NCBI GenBank assembly: GCA_021464415.1
Contig: CM038470.1
Location: 24,825,601-24,889,600 of the forward strand
DNA length: 64,000 nucleotides
Origin: Lonicera japonica
Taxonomy: Eukaryota > Streptophyta > Magnoliopsida > Dipsacales > Caprifoliaceae
Reading direction: 5' to 3'
The translations under genes were made by a program, and so were the position numbers. The notes under the pieces are model-generated. The model was not told the DNA's origin, searched no databases, and saw only the letters and a program-made list of their open reading frames with translations. This document shows, one piece after another, positions 14,101 to 25,992 of this stretch; position 1 is the stretch's first letter; every line of letters starts with the position of its first letter.

Positions 14101-14390
14101 TATTATTATATTATAAATTTCCATTTAAAAAAATAGGGGGCAGTTGTCTTCATGCCTTGTAACCTAATTTCACTTTTCCCAACTATAATTATTTTTTTAT
14201 TTTCATTTCCACCGGACTCCAACCATTTTCTTAACCAAAATACATAACTCCTCTACTTTAATAGTTGATAATTAAAGCCCCCAATTTTTAATAATTTCTT
14301 TCTTTCTTTTTTTTATCTTTTAAATTAATTCTTTTATCTTTTCTAATTAAATTACAATTTGGACAGTCTGAGGAGGAACCCAATTTAGCT
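11134..14390. other. Intergenic DNA upstream of the AHL gene
   Basis: I see no gene. A possible tRNA-derived SINE lies at about 11,459-11,640: box-A-like TGGTCCAGTGGTATAAGG, then a weak box-B-like GGTTCGGACACC. There is an (AT)n microsatellite at 12,632-12,656. The rest is AT-rich and carries no transposon ends I can delimit. Confidence 0.45.
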
Positions 14391-14968
14391 TTATCACCCA
14401 AAACCCTAAATTTCACATTTTATCACTTCCTTTCTCTTCTCAAACTCACTCTTTACTTTAAAATTATAAGTAATTTTTTTTTTAAAGAAAAAAATTTATC
14501 ATCACCATTAAAGCTCTTTCTGTGCTTTACTCTGTTCTTTAGCTACCACCAAATTGTAATGACCAGTCTCAGTTCCCTTTTACTCTGATCTTTAGTAATT
14601 TAATTTGTATTTTCATAGTTATTTTAAGATTTTCTTCAGCTCCATCAAGATTTTCTTCAGCTCCATCATTTCTTAAATTATAGTAATTAATTTGTTTTTT
14701 TTTCTTTCTGACTTTTGGGTTTTCTTCTGTGTTTAATTTTTGATTTGGGTTTTTTAGGAGGTTTTATTTTTGTTTATATTTTTAATTTTCAAAGCTATTT
14801 CAAGATTTTCAAAAACTGAATTTCTTGTAATTAATTTTTTCTTGTTCTGGGTTTTTTTTCTTTGTTTAATTTCTGATTTGGGTTTTGAGGAAATTAGTGT
14901 TTTTGATGAAAAAATTGTTAACAAAAAGTAAAAATTGAGTGACTTGTTTTTAGGGGCGGGGGATTAAA
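14391..14968 (+). promoter_or_regulatory. Probable promoter/5' UTR of the AHL gene
   Basis: This is the stretch before the AHL start codon. It is rich in pyrimidine tracts (TTTCTTTCTTT, CTTCTTTT), common in plant 5' leaders, and contains a direct repeat of GATTTTCTTCAGCTCCATCA at about 14,630-14,668. A GC-rich patch (GGGGCGGGGGATT) precedes the ATG by a few bases. I cannot fix the transcription start and a leader intron is possible. Confidence 0.35.
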
Positions 14969-17900
14969 ATGGAAGGGAGGGAAGTTATGAATAGTAGTGG
15001 AGGGGTAACAGTGGTGGGATCAGATGCTCCATCGGACTATCATGTTGCTCCGAGGACTGAAAACCCTAGTAGCCAGCTCACCGCCGGATCAGTGCCAGGT
15101 GTCACTCCCCAATTGGGTGCATCTCCACCGCCGGGAATGGTGGCTGCTCCGCCGGGTATGGTGGTGAAGAAGAAGAGGGGTAGGCCGAGGAAATATGGTC
15201 CAGACGGGTCTGTCACTAAAGCTCTGTCTCCTAAGCCGATTTCGTCTTCGGCTCCACCGCCGGTGATTGACTTCTCATCGGAGAAGCCGGCGAAGGTCCG
15301 GCCGTCGGCTATTAAGCAACACAAACCCAGAATGGAGATGGAGAGCATAGGTGAATTTCATTTTAAAAAATAAAAATTTAAAGAAAAAACCCTTTTGTTC
15401 TGTTTGTGAGTTGAAGTGATTTATTTGGTTTATTATGGTGGAAAATTAGGAAATTATTTTTTCTTTTGGTTGCCTGCATGTTGACGAGTTAGTGTTTTAA
15501 ACTTATGGGTTGTTGGATTTATATTCGGTTTAGTGAAATTGGTGTTTTAGAGTGATCTAATTGCGAAGTCGGAAAATGATTTAAAAAAAATATTTTTTTT
15601 ATGAGAAGTTGGAAGATGGTATGGTGTCAGTTATTTGGTGAGATGTTCTAGTACTATTTTGTTTTTCGTGGAATCAGTTTCGGGTTGTGGGTAAGAATTT
15701 GGAATTTTTTTTCACAAGATACAGAGAACATCCCCAAATCAGTCATCTATTTCCTAACCTGTCATAACAGTCATTTGTTTTTCCAATCCCTTCGAAAGTT
15801 ACAAATGGAACACACCCTTGAATCCTTGATGTTTGATTTTTACCTGATTATTCAGATGTGGGACCTTTGAGTAGATGCCCTAAAGCAAGATCTTGATGTT
15901 AATGGGGGTACTTTGCGAGCGAAATGGGATGTGGGGAATTAGGGTTTAAAGGGAAAGGACGGGTGAACTTATTTTTGTATCATCATATCATGTGTTGGTC
16001 GTTTCTTGAATAAGGGTGGGGTTTAGCAAACTTGTGTCCTACTAGTTAACTTGATTCTTCTACCAACCGGTCTAAAATCAGGGGTATAGTATCTCATCTA
16101 CATAGCACTATAAGTTGTGGGTAGCTATCGCTCTTTTTGAACTTTTCTTCTATTGAATATGATTCATACAATTCGATTCAATAAATAGTTACATATATCC
16201 TTGAATCATGTAAAGTTTAAGTAAGCATAAAAGTGTGATAACAGCTTACAATTTTCAATTTTATCTCTTGAATTGTGAATCACAATGAATTCTGTTGTAA
16301 AGTTTCATCAGCTGTATTTGCTGTGCAATTTACTTTTTAAAAACCAACTTAAATTTAAATTTGGGTCGATGGTATTTCAATTATTTTCGCCTATTTGAAT
16401 CTTTATTCATAATTATTTATTTTATGAACAACATTTTAACTTGTGAGTTGGAAATTGGAATATGTCATGACCCGATGTGGCCTAGTAAGATGTTGTCCGC
16501 CATAACCACACCTAGGCGATATGGGGTGAACTCCTATAGTGCGTAGCTTGTCAACAACTATTACAGTCGCACAAGGGCACATACAACAATCTGCCCACAA
16601 TACTAGAGTCGTTACATAATGTGGCTTTGGACTAGCCTTATTTTTTCTTTTCTTTGTGGATGTCTATTAATAGATGGCACATCATGTCCCAGTCCTAAAC
16701 TTGATTTTACCTGGTAAAGATAATTTATTATGTAGCTTTGTCAATATACTTATACATTATTTAACATATTATACAATGAGGTTGGTCCTATTTTTTGTGG
16801 GTTTTAATTTATGGCATGTTTTCTGTTGTTTAATGTGCTAGATAAATTAATCACTGTAGATTGATAAAAAACTTATTTTTCTTTGATCGTTACTAATATT
16901 CATTTTTATGTGTAGGTGATTGGGTTTCTTGCTCTGTTGGCGCTAATTTTACACCCCATATCATCACTGTTAATGCGGGCGAGGTAATGTATTCATAAAT
17001 AACAGGTGTCTATTGTATAAATATGTATCATCTGACATTAAGTAGCATTTTATAGGGACCTTAATTCTTTGTTCAGCTTTTTTTTTTTTGAATGATTATT
17101 AGTTCTTAATATTTATTTATTTTGTGTTTTCTTGTTATCAGAAATTGTTAATTTTGAGTGTAAAATTTGAATTTTTAGGATATAAATGTATTTTTGTGAT
17201 TCAAACTCTTGACATGAACTAGTTTTTGTGCACGTGCGTTGCATGTAGTTTTAGTGCTTGACAAATATCATTAAATCTTTTGTATAAAATCAAGGGGCAT
17301 CTTTGTCGTCACGAAAAAAAGGGAAAAACACCTAAATTATTCGTACTTTTATATATAGTATAGATTATGAGACCTTTATGTTTCTGGATTTACCATTTTA
17401 GGATTCTTGAAAACAGCAAAACTCAAACCAAGCAAGCACTAGGCGTATAGCAATAGGGCCATTAAACAACATTAGAATTTAATCATTAGCATTTTTATCC
17501 TGCATATAAATCAATTTGTTTCACTTTCTTTTGTTACTAGGAGCCGATTTTAATTTTTGGGTTTGTTTTAGGATGTAACCATGAAGGTCATATCATTTTC
17601 TCAACAAGGTCCTCGGGCAATCTGCATTCTCTCAGCAAATGGTGTTATTTCAAGTGTTACACTCCGCCAGCCTGATTCTTCTGGGGGTACATTGACTTAT
17701 GAGGTGCTCTAACTAATCTTCTCTCTCTCTCTCTATATATATATATAGATAGATAGATATATGTTCAGATATATTAACATCGTCATTACCATTTCTAATA
17801 TGGTAAAGTTTGTCCCCTCAGTCCCCTGAACCTGTTTCTATGAAAAAGTGCAATAATATTCTGCTTGGTACCCTGAATCTTGGAAACATTTTTGAGCCCT

Positions 17901-19471
17901 TTGAGAAGATTTGGGAAAGGGTCATTCATTATTTGGTAGATAAAACCGAAATATAAATACTAAAGCATAACGAGAAAACTTATTCTGCTTTCATGTCGTG
18001 AATCCTTTTTCCCAAAAGTTTTATGTATCGGGCTCCTTCAAGAGTGATGTAGATTTAATATATATCTGGACCGTTTGGTAAAAATTGAATGCCTAGATTT
18101 TGACAAATAGTGTTTGCCTCCGGTAAGAACTCATTTAGACATAGATTACCTGTCAAATATTTGCATGGGACCCCCAAAACCTTGGGATGGCCTTGTTTGA
18201 CCTCACCACACCTGGATCCAAACTTCCCCCACACCACCCCACCTGGATCCAAAATTCCACGACCCCACCCCACCCCACAAACCAAAACCCAAACCTCCCT
18301 AAAGTTTCTACCTCCACTTTTTGAAGTTATTGCGGTTTTTCTTTATAAAGTATTCGTTTTTATATTCTATTTGCAGAAGTTGCAAATTATTTAGACATTT
18401 GGGTTGAAATCTTGTTTGGGTGGATACCAGTTGTTATTTAGATCACTTTGATGAATCGAATTGTTCAAATTAAATTTGTGAAAATTTGAGTCATCAAATA
18501 TTGCAATTAATTAAAGTAACCTCCACCCTCTTGTGGCGTTGTTGGTGTTTCAGGGTCGTTTTGAGATACTTTCGTTGACGGGATCGTTTATGCCATCGGA
18601 GAACGGAGGAATAAGGAACAGATCTGGAGGGATGAGTGTTTCTTTAGCTAGCCCAGATGGCCGTGTTGTTGGGGGTGGCGTTGCTGGGCTTTTAGTGGCT
18701 GCCAGTCCCGTTCAGGTACCCACCACTTTGCTCTATTTTCCTGTAATCATAAGTTGGTAAATATCAAATGTAAACTGAGTATTGGCAAAGGAATTGACAC
18801 CGTTTAAGTAGAATTATTATTTACTCCCTCCGTCTCAAATTATGTTTTCCACTTGGACTTCTGCACTTTAAAACACTAAAATTTCTACCTAATCAACGTC
18901 AAAGAATGAAACTTATCTGCTTGTTGTAAGATGTGATAATAATACACTTGGATTATGTCCCATAAAGAAACTAGGATTCATAATTTGCGAAATTGCAAAA
19001 TAGAAAGTGAGACTCCTAATTTGAGACGAAGGGAAGTACTTTATAGTTTATGTGTGATTTTATTGATTTAGAATTCATAGAATGCAAAAGCCCAACGGAA
19101 TGAAGATTTGATGTGAAAAGGAGGGGGTGATAAATAATCGGTTCAGTCGAGGTCTAAGCCGATACAAATAATGATGATGATTCTTCTTTGTTGATAAAAA
19201 TCAGATTGTCGTAGGCAGTTTTCTGACCGGTAATCAGCACGAGCAGAAGACTAAAAAGCAAAAAAATGACTCCATAACGATCATGGGTCCCACATCCACC
19301 ATCCCTATTTCTAGTGCTGAGATTGAAGAGCCCTACGGTCAACAGCACGCATCTGCCACGCCGAAACAGAACCTCTCTTCCCCTTCGTTCCGGGGAGAGA
19401 ATAACTGGTCTTCATTTGCACCCGAGTCGAGGAATAAGCCAACCGACATTAACGTAACTCTGCCTGGATAA
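14969..19471 (+). CDS. AT-hook motif nuclear-localized (AHL) protein, AHL1-like
   Basis: Five exons join without frame errors: 14969-15350, 16916-16983, 17572-17703, 18554-18715 and 19205-19471. They give 1,011 nt, or 336 aa plus stop. All introns are GT-AG. Residues 67-80 hold a single AT-hook (KKKRGRPRKYGPDG), which binds AT-rich DNA in the minor groove. Residues 128 to about 257 form the PPC/DUF296 domain, with GDWVSCSVGANFTPHIITV and SSVTLRQPDSSGGTLTYEG segments. The N terminus has the conserved VTVVGSDAPSDYHVA block, and the C terminus ends in TDINVTLPG, as in Arabidopsis AHL1-type proteins. One RGRPRKY-type hook, a PPC domain of this type and introns fit the intron-containing AHL clade (type III by hook count). 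Family members form homo- or heterotrimers through the PPC domain and regulate transcription and chromatin in the nucleus. Introns 3 and 4 look unconserved; a Helitron-like piece sits in intron 2 and a Stowaway MITE in intron 4. The exact orthologue is not decided. Confidence 0.93.
15351..16915 (+). other. AHL intron 1 (1.6 kb) with repeat-like insert
   Basis: This GT-AG intron splits the codon of Gly128 just before the PPC domain. The stretch 16,440-16,640 has a base composition unlike the rest of the intron and includes a GATGTTGTCCGCC block that I associate with dispersed plant repeats, so an old insertion is likely. No coding sequence is seen in it. Confidence 0.5.
17219..17364 (-). mobile_element. 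Minimal Helitron-like element in AHL intron 2
   Basis: On the minus strand it starts TCTATACTATATATAAAAG next to a host A, and ends GCACGTGCACAAAAACTAG next to a host T. That is the TC...CTAG end pair with A^T target and a short GC-rich palindrome (GCACGTGC) near the 3' end known from plant Helitrons. At 146 bp it carries no gene. Confidence 0.55.
18834..19036. mobile_element. Stowaway MITE in AHL intron 4
   Basis: It begins CTCCCTCCGTCTCAAATTA and ends with the inverted form AATTTGAGACGAAGGGAAG, flanked by TA on each side. This is the signature of Stowaway (Tc1/mariner) MITEs. It is 203 bp and non-coding. Confidence 0.85.
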
Positions 19472-20169
19472 GAAACAAGAAACTTTGACACGCATCCATT
19501 TGCTTATTGCCCAATACGAGAAAAGGGTTTGCTATTTGACCACACCGGCACTAGACTCCATATTTTAGGGTTTATGTTCGAATCCATGTTGTAGTTTTAA
19601 TTATTTTAGCGCGTTAGTATTACTTCTTTTTTAGCAGTTGTTTAACTAGATGATTTGGTTATGTGATTTGCCCCCCACATGAGTTCCGTTTACTTGTGTT
19701 TTGTATGAGTTTATGCATTATGATACGAATATTTGTTGTTTGTAACATTTCCAGGTTCCTCGCACTCTTAACCCGCGACTTTTATGTATCAAATTTCTTG
19801 ATTTACAGCATGGGAAAATGTTGTCGTGGCCGCTATAACGATGATATGGTATTTCATGTGTATCATTGATTTTGTAGTACCACATCGTTGTTATAATGGT
19901 TGGTAGTCAATATTTTTTGAATCTTCTCACTTGAATACCAGATTTGGAATTTATAAATATTTTTGAGGAATATCTCGAAGGTACTCTAGTGGTCGTGAGT
20001 GTGTGATTTCATCTCAGCATTTAAGGTTTGATCCTTTTTGCCCTACTCTTAATCTCTTTAGATTCATCGGATGTATTGTACTGTTTGTATCAAAGAATTT
20101 ATTTAAGAGGAAAAGCAGCAGTATTGTGGAAACATGTAATGCATAAATAATATGAGGTATTGTCTCTTA
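19472..20169 (+). other. AHL 3' flank
   Basis: Sequence after the AHL stop codon up to the next repeat. It probably holds the AHL 3' UTR and polyadenylation region, but I see no single decisive signal. No further gene is visible. Confidence 0.4.
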
Positions 20170-20956
20170 GGGCTCGTTTGGTTCGAGTTTTAGGAATGGA
20201 ATTGGCATTTTAGATGCCAGGAAACCTTTATTCCTGGCATCCTTTATTGGATTCCATTAATGTTCGTTTGGTTGGAGTTTTAGGAATGAACTCGGCAAAT
20301 TATTTTTTTTAATTTTCTGGATTTTTTTTTTCATTTACCTGGAAAAACATTTTTTTTTTCATTTTCTGGGGAAAAATATTTTTTTTCATTTTTAGGGAAA
20401 AAAATATTTTTTTTCATTTTCTGGAAAAAAATATTTTTTTCCACTTTCTGGGGAAAAATAATTTTTTTAATTTTCTGGGAAAAAAATAAATTTTTTTCTT
20501 TTTCTGGGAAAAAATAATATTTTTAATTTTCTGGGAAATTTGTTTTTTTTTCATTTTCTGGAAAAAAATATTTTTTTTCACTTTCTGGGGGAAAAATAAT
20601 ATTTTTAATTTTCTGGGAAATAATTTTTTTTTCATTTTCTGGAAAAAAGTTTCACTTTCTGGGAAAAAAATATTTTTTAAAATTTTCTGGAATTTTTTTC
20701 ATTTTCTGGAAAAAAATATTTTTTTTTCATTTTCTGAAAAAAAAAAATAATTTTTGGACAAAAAAAAAAGGATTACTCAAATTGGGAATCCAAGATTCCT
20801 CCCAATTTATAAGGGAATAGATTTTGGCAAAATGGGGGAATTTAGGATTCCTAAGAATCCTAAATTCTTAGCTAAAATTCCAACCAAACAAAATAATCTT
20901 CATGGAATGGAATTTAGGATTCCAGGAATTCTTAAAAACTCCAACCAAACGAGCCC
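20170..20956. mobile_element. TIR element with internal minisatellite
   Basis: The ends are GGGCTCGTTTGGTT... and ...AACCAAACGAGCCC in inverted orientation. The inverted similarity continues inward (GAGTTTTAGGAATGGAAT against ATTCTTAAAAACTCC). Possible 3-bp flanks are TTA and AAA, so the duplication is imperfect and the superfamily uncertain (PIF/Harbinger or hAT). Between about 20,300 and 20,750 lies a degenerate tandem array of a ~25-30-bp unit built on ATTTTCTGG-AAAAAA-TATTTTTTT. That array produces a Lys/Phe-rich spurious open frame on the minus strand. Confidence 0.65.
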
Positions 20957-21779
20957 AAAGGCGGACAACCTTGGTCCAGGAGGCAGCTCGAATCAGAAAA
21001 ATAAGGTTGTGATTATGGCGGTGAGGCATTTTCAATACTTGTTTTGGAATTATTTTTGTCTGTCTAATGCAAGGAGAATGCCTTTTAACACCATTTTTTC
21101 GTCCAAATTGATCTCATTTGCGTAATTTAAAAGATTTTAAAAAAATGAATTCACCTACTTGCAGAATCTCTCAAAAGCCTCCTGATCAAATATGCGGAAC
21201 TTCTGCTTGACTATAAACATTGAGCGTTTGACAGAAATTCATTTTCAGTTTCGCATACAGGGTACATTTATTGAAATTTACCCTACATGTATAGTTGGAA
21301 AAATTTCCCAGAAGGACCATTCTGTACAGGTTGGGGCTTTTGAACCTTGGTTGAGATGATCAATGGCAAATTTCATCAAAATATTCACCCGTTTATCCTT
21401 TCAAAAGCATTAATCCATACGGAATAGTCTTCTTATGGGAATGACAATTAGATACCAAGGAAACTTAAAATTATACTCCCACCCAAAAAAAAGGTACAAT
21501 TGGACACTTAAAGTGACATGAACACCGAAAAATCTACATCAAATAATAAACAAAATATATCAACATTCTTACATCTTACAACAATTTGAGGCACTTGTTA
21601 TCAAAATCAAAGCCAGAGCCGAGGCAACAAACTTCTAAGCCCAATGACTCCGCATTGTACCATTCGCTGATCGAGCCACATTCCTCAAAACAAAATTGTA
21701 TTCATTGATGCAAAGGTGACCACGACAGCTGCTGACGGCACTTCAAAATAAATCCTCCACATAGCGAGGAGAATGAAAC
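20957..21779 (-). other. Interval between convergent AHL and cornichon genes
   Basis: No coding sequence is supported. The part near 21,540-21,779 directly follows the cornichon stop codon on the minus strand and is probably its 3' UTR. The rest is unassigned intergenic DNA. Confidence 0.4.
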
Positions 21780-23659
21780 TTATATGGTCTGTTCATCATC
21801 TTCCAATGCACTATATATCATCCTACAAAAACAACAATAAATAATTAATTAACGCAAGTTCAGAAGTGACAAACCCACTCGTAGTGTACCCAATCTTTTC
21901 TCCAAATTAAGAGCACTCGCTTCCTTTTGGTACTCAAATTAAGTGTCTTGTTTCTAAATTTTTTGAAAATTTTTGATGAATATGATCTCATCACAGAGAT
22001 CATCTCTACGAGATATCATAAAAAAAATAAAAAAAATCACTCATGAGTTAAAATGCAGTTCCCTCTTAAAGTTAAAAATAATTCACGTAAGTGTGAGCAT
22101 CATGCTTGGATTCATAATATGCCATGGAGGGAGTAAGTAAAAATTGAAAGAGAGCTTTGTTATATACCAAAATAAGGAGATAAAGAGGATAAAAATGAGA
22201 TAGCCTAGCTTGAAAAACCGCTGCTTCTTTTCCCAGCTGAGTTGATTAAAGATCTCAGTTACATCCACAAGGTGGTGTCTTCGCATGTACCTAATTTCCA
22301 AAAGGACAACTTAGAAATATAGAACATATGCATAAATATCCTATCTTCGTTTGATGAACTTCTGTTTCAAATTGCATGCAAAAGGAGCAAACATCGGCAA
22401 TAAATTCAACGATTATTTGGAATATATTCTATTTAAGTTCTTCACTAACGCTTTATTCCCACACGATAAGCAAGACCAGAAATACAGCCAATAAAGAAAA
22501 AAGTGCGAACCGGTTTTTTTTTTCTTGGGGTTGGGTGGGTTGCGTTGTTTAAACATATTATCTTTTTTTTACCTTTGGTTAAACATAAGTAAAGGGCTTC
22601 AATTTAAGCATTTAAGGTTTTGCGATTACTAGAAAAATGGGGAAACATAGCGGGGGAGTAAGTTCAAATGCATTATCTGATATATTACTCCGTCTTAATT
22701 TAGAGTCTCACTTTCACTTTTGTACTTTTTTGAGAAAAAACGCTAACTTCAACATAATCCATGGTCAAGATTAAAACTTAATTACTATGGTGAGATGTGG
22801 GCATTGATTATGTCCCGAAAGAAAAATGGGGCTCTTGATATGAAACATTCCAAAAACGAACATGGGGCTTAGTTTGAGACCGAGAGTGCATAAATAAAGC
22901 ACAAACAAAATCATGAGTAAATAAAGAAGCTAAAAATACATGACGGCTAACATTTGAAGCTTAAAAAGATATAGGAACACGCGATATATGAAAATAAAGC
23001 ATAACAACAAGGTTTATGTGTGTGGCTGTGTATATACAATAATGGTTAGAACCTAAAATAAATTGATTTGGAGGGCGTAAAGGAACTTACAATCTCACAT
23101 TGTAGTATAAATAGGGCACACACAGCAGTGACATCATCCAATGACCTGCCAAAAGATAGAGCAAACATAGAAACCCTTGTGTAATATACTCTGGCAAGAT
23201 CACTTTGTTTATCCGAGATGCAGAGTCATAAGGATTAATGTAATCAAACTCTAGATCTGCCAAGCACATAAGCTGCAAAAAAAAATTAAAAAATTCAAAT
23301 GTAAGATCCCAATGGTCACTCAAAATGAATAAAATATTAAATTTGCAAGACCTCTGTACTCGAGCTATTTGTAAGACACTAATGCCGTAATGCACTATAC
23401 AAAGTGAAACATTTGGTTGCTAGAGTACAATGGCTGCTGAGGCAACAAATAAAAAGAAAAGTAACTAACTATGAATTTGGAATTATACATATATCACATA
23501 TGACGAATTCAAGAAGAGGGAGGGAGAAAAAATAAACTCGACAAAAATTAGGACTTTTTGAGGAAACTAAGGTTTTAATGGATTGACCTGGAAAAAAATG
23601 AGGCCAATAAGAGCTATGAGGATGAAGAAGACCAAAAGCCATGCGAACATATCCCCCAT
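21780..23659 (-). CDS. Cornichon family protein (ER cargo receptor)
   Basis: Four minus-strand exons: 23659-23588, 23272-23091, 22290-22168 and 21822-21780. They total 420 nt, or 139 aa plus stop, with GT-AG introns and perfect phase joins. Cornichon proteins are small membrane proteins of the ER/early secretory pathway that load cargo into COPII vesicles. Diagnostic segments are the start MGDMFAWLL, the conserved block [20 protein letters not shown] (residues 25-44), [16 protein letters not shown], and [20 protein letters not shown] before the last hydrophobic stretch. Three hydrophobic segments (exon 1, mid exon 2, late exon 3) agree with the family topology. Length is as expected for plant cornichon homologues (about 135-140 aa). 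The ATG at 23659 is supported by the family N terminus MGD. An upstream second version of exon 1 exists at 25,566-25,637. Confidence 0.95.
22688..22887. mobile_element. Stowaway-like MITE in cornichon intron 2
   Basis: The left end is TA|CTCCGTCTTAATTTAGAGTC. The right end carries the inverted, partly decayed match CTTAGTTTGAGACCGAGAG. It lies in the intron at 22,291-23,090. The right TA flank has changed, so this copy is older than the one at 18,834. Non-coding. Confidence 0.6.
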
Positions 23660-25565
23660 CCTCTATCTCCCTCTGTCCCCTTTTTCTTCACTTCTCTTTT
23701 AATCCGTCAATACTAGGCGTAACAAATATTGAAAATCTATCAAACAACTGCGTGCCAAAGCCGCCAAATAAAGAAGACAAAAACATAAGAATCAGTTTTA
23801 CTCTCTCAATTTTCATCACAATAAGAAAAGACTATACTATCCTCAATTAATCAAGGTACAAAAATACCATTCAAAAGCCGTCTACTACTTTATATCAATA
23901 AACACATAACTGTTTTTCTAATTTTAAGTTTTGTTAAACAAAACTTCTTCAGCCTATTATAAGAACATCCCAACCATAAGTTTTTATGTAAAAACTTTTA
24001 ACATTTCCATACTATTATAAAAAATATATATGGCCCCAGAACCGAGTACACCACACTTTCTAGTTTTTCATACTCCTAAAAGAACATAAACTTCAATTGT
24101 ATAAGCACCCATAAAGTCAACATTCAACAACCCAGAGCAACTGCGTGATCTATAAAGTAATATACTGGATCTTCTTACATTCAACCCTCATAAGAATTGA
24201 AACCTATACACAGAGAGAGAGAGAGAGAGTATTTTACAATTGAACTAACAAGAGGGTTGAGGGGTGATGCACTATGCATGTGCGCCACTTAGTATATTCC
24301 CTTCACTAAGATAGTTTTTGCAAAATTTACTTTTTGAACAAACTGTATTAGGCAGTTTTCTTCTTATGATGGAACATCACATAGCATTCCAATTGGCAGC
24401 CCAATGAAACTGCGAGATAAGGCCTAAACTAAATGACCAGGCAAAAAAGTAGCCAACCCAAATGCAGGTAATATCATATATTACTCCCTTCGTCGCCGAC
24501 TGATAAGTCATACCCTGATTTTTGTACTTTTTAAAGAAACATTAATTCCAACTTAATCAATGATCAAGACTACAATTTATTTTCTATCGTGAAATTTGGC
24601 ATGTTGATTATGTCCCAGAAAGAAAGTGGGCTATCAATTTGAGATGGAAGGAGTAATGGGAAAGAGAAGATGCCTAGTATATTAGACCCTTTATGGCCTC
24701 CGGAATTAGAGCACTCTGCCATACATGTCTACATATGATTGATGTTGCTATATCGTGCATAAACCGATCAAGAACAGAAACAGAAATGTGGAACGAATTA
24801 AAGGTTGGAAAATGTTGTCAAATAGGAATATATATGTATACATATATATGCAACTGGAAAGGAATTTATGTATAAGCAACTGAAAGGCTTCTTATTTGGC
24901 TTGAACTTGGGAACTCCAATTCCCTTTCACCTTCCCCAAAGGTCAAACAACGGGTGTATCATGTATCTCCTGTATCAAAAGTTTGCCCCCTTTACATTTT
25001 TAAAAACTATTAGGCTCCTTGTGACAACAAGATGGAAAATTGTAGCAAAAGCAATTTGAAAAATGAGTTGAGCGACGTGTTGAGATCTTCTTACACTTTT
25101 TTGGTTTTTTTTTTTTTTTTTTTTCTCTTTCATGGAAAAAATTTCTTTGGGTGGTGACAAATAAAAATTTTCCAAAAGAAATAAAGGACCGACAACTTAA
25201 AATGGAGAATATCTCACCGCATCACTCTGACTCATTTTCCAAATTCTCACAAAATAAATTGTTTTTGTTATCATTTAGGAGTCTTAGTGACGCAACTGCC
25301 ACCCCTATTTTATAAGAAATTCCTTGCTCCAAGAGTGATTGAGCAAAAACCTAGGGTTAAAATTCTAACATTACATGGGGGTGAATATAAAAAATTAACA
25401 ATCTTTATAGCAACATAAACAACTCAACTAAGAACAATTGCATAAACATTCATATATAGCTGTATCACTGTATGTATATGTATATGTATATATAGAAAAG
25501 AAGATAATGAATTATTTTATATATATAGAATCGGTGAGAGAGAAGAAGGGGGGCTAGGGTTCAAC
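23660..25565 (-). other. Interval between proximal and distal cornichon first exons
   Basis: I looked for cornichon exons 2-4 here on the minus strand and found none, so the distal exon at 25,566 has no downstream exons of its own before the main gene. The stretch includes a (GA)n tract at about 24,212-24,229 and a Stowaway MITE at 24,484-24,653. The pyrimidine-rich DNA directly upstream of 23,659 is probably the proximal 5' UTR/promoter. Confidence 0.6.
24484..24653. mobile_element. Stowaway MITE
   Basis: It starts CTCCCTTCGTCGCCGACTGA, ends ATCAATTTGAGATGGAAGGAG (inverted) and is flanked by TA at both sides. At 170 bp it belongs to the same superfamily as the copies at 18,834 and 53,756. 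Confidence 0.8.
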
Positions 25566-25637
25566 CTGGAAAACGACGAGGCCAACGAGGGCAATGAGGA
25601 TGAAGAAGAATAAAATCCAGGCTAACATATCCCCCAT
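25566..25637 (-). CDS. Second, distal copy of cornichon exon 1
   Basis: A 72-nt open exon on the minus strand starts with ATG at 25637 and encodes MGDMLAWILFFFILIALVG and then LVVFQ. It ends in CAG followed by a GT donor (25565-25564). It has exactly the same length (24 aa) and phase 0 as the proximal first exon at 23659-23588 and matches it at 18 of 24 residues. The six differences are conservative hydrophobic changes. Splicing to 23272 would therefore give an intact 139-aa cornichon with a different N-terminal membrane segment. Flanking pyrimidine-rich 5' sequence is also similar, so promoter plus exon 1 seem to have been duplicated. It could be a used alternative first exon or a relic of a truncated tandem copy. 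Confidence 0.6.
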
Positions 25638-25992
25638 TATCCCTCTCCTCTACAGTATCCCCTTTTCTTTCGCTTCACCTTTGATTTTGATTCCTTTCCT
25701 TTTCTCCCAAACAACAAATCTTCTCTTCTTGTTGTTTGTTCGAAATTTTTTTATAGCCGCCGAATCGAAATCACGAACAAGGGCAATCATTTATTTAGGC
25801 CGCCATCAACAACCAATGTTTGCGAGAATTCTGGGGACAAGATTCTTTTCTTTCTTTCAGTTTTGGTCCTTTTTGCAAAACAAATTTAACTTTCCGCAAA
25901 GTATTGCTCCGGAAAGTTCTACGGTAACTTTTGGTGGGTGATATTTGCAATTTATAAAATATTTTATAATTTTTTATTTTTTATTTGTTTAA

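Noticed and set aside
18055..18394. Proline-rich frame and its antisense partner in AHL intron 3
   Set aside because: They lie inside a well-defined GT-AG intron, and the C-rich CCCCACCC tract explains the composition.
20414..20635. Lys/Phe-rich open frame on the minus strand
   Set aside because: It is the translation of the A/T-run minisatellite inside a TIR element. The residue pattern repeats with the DNA unit and no start context or homology is present.
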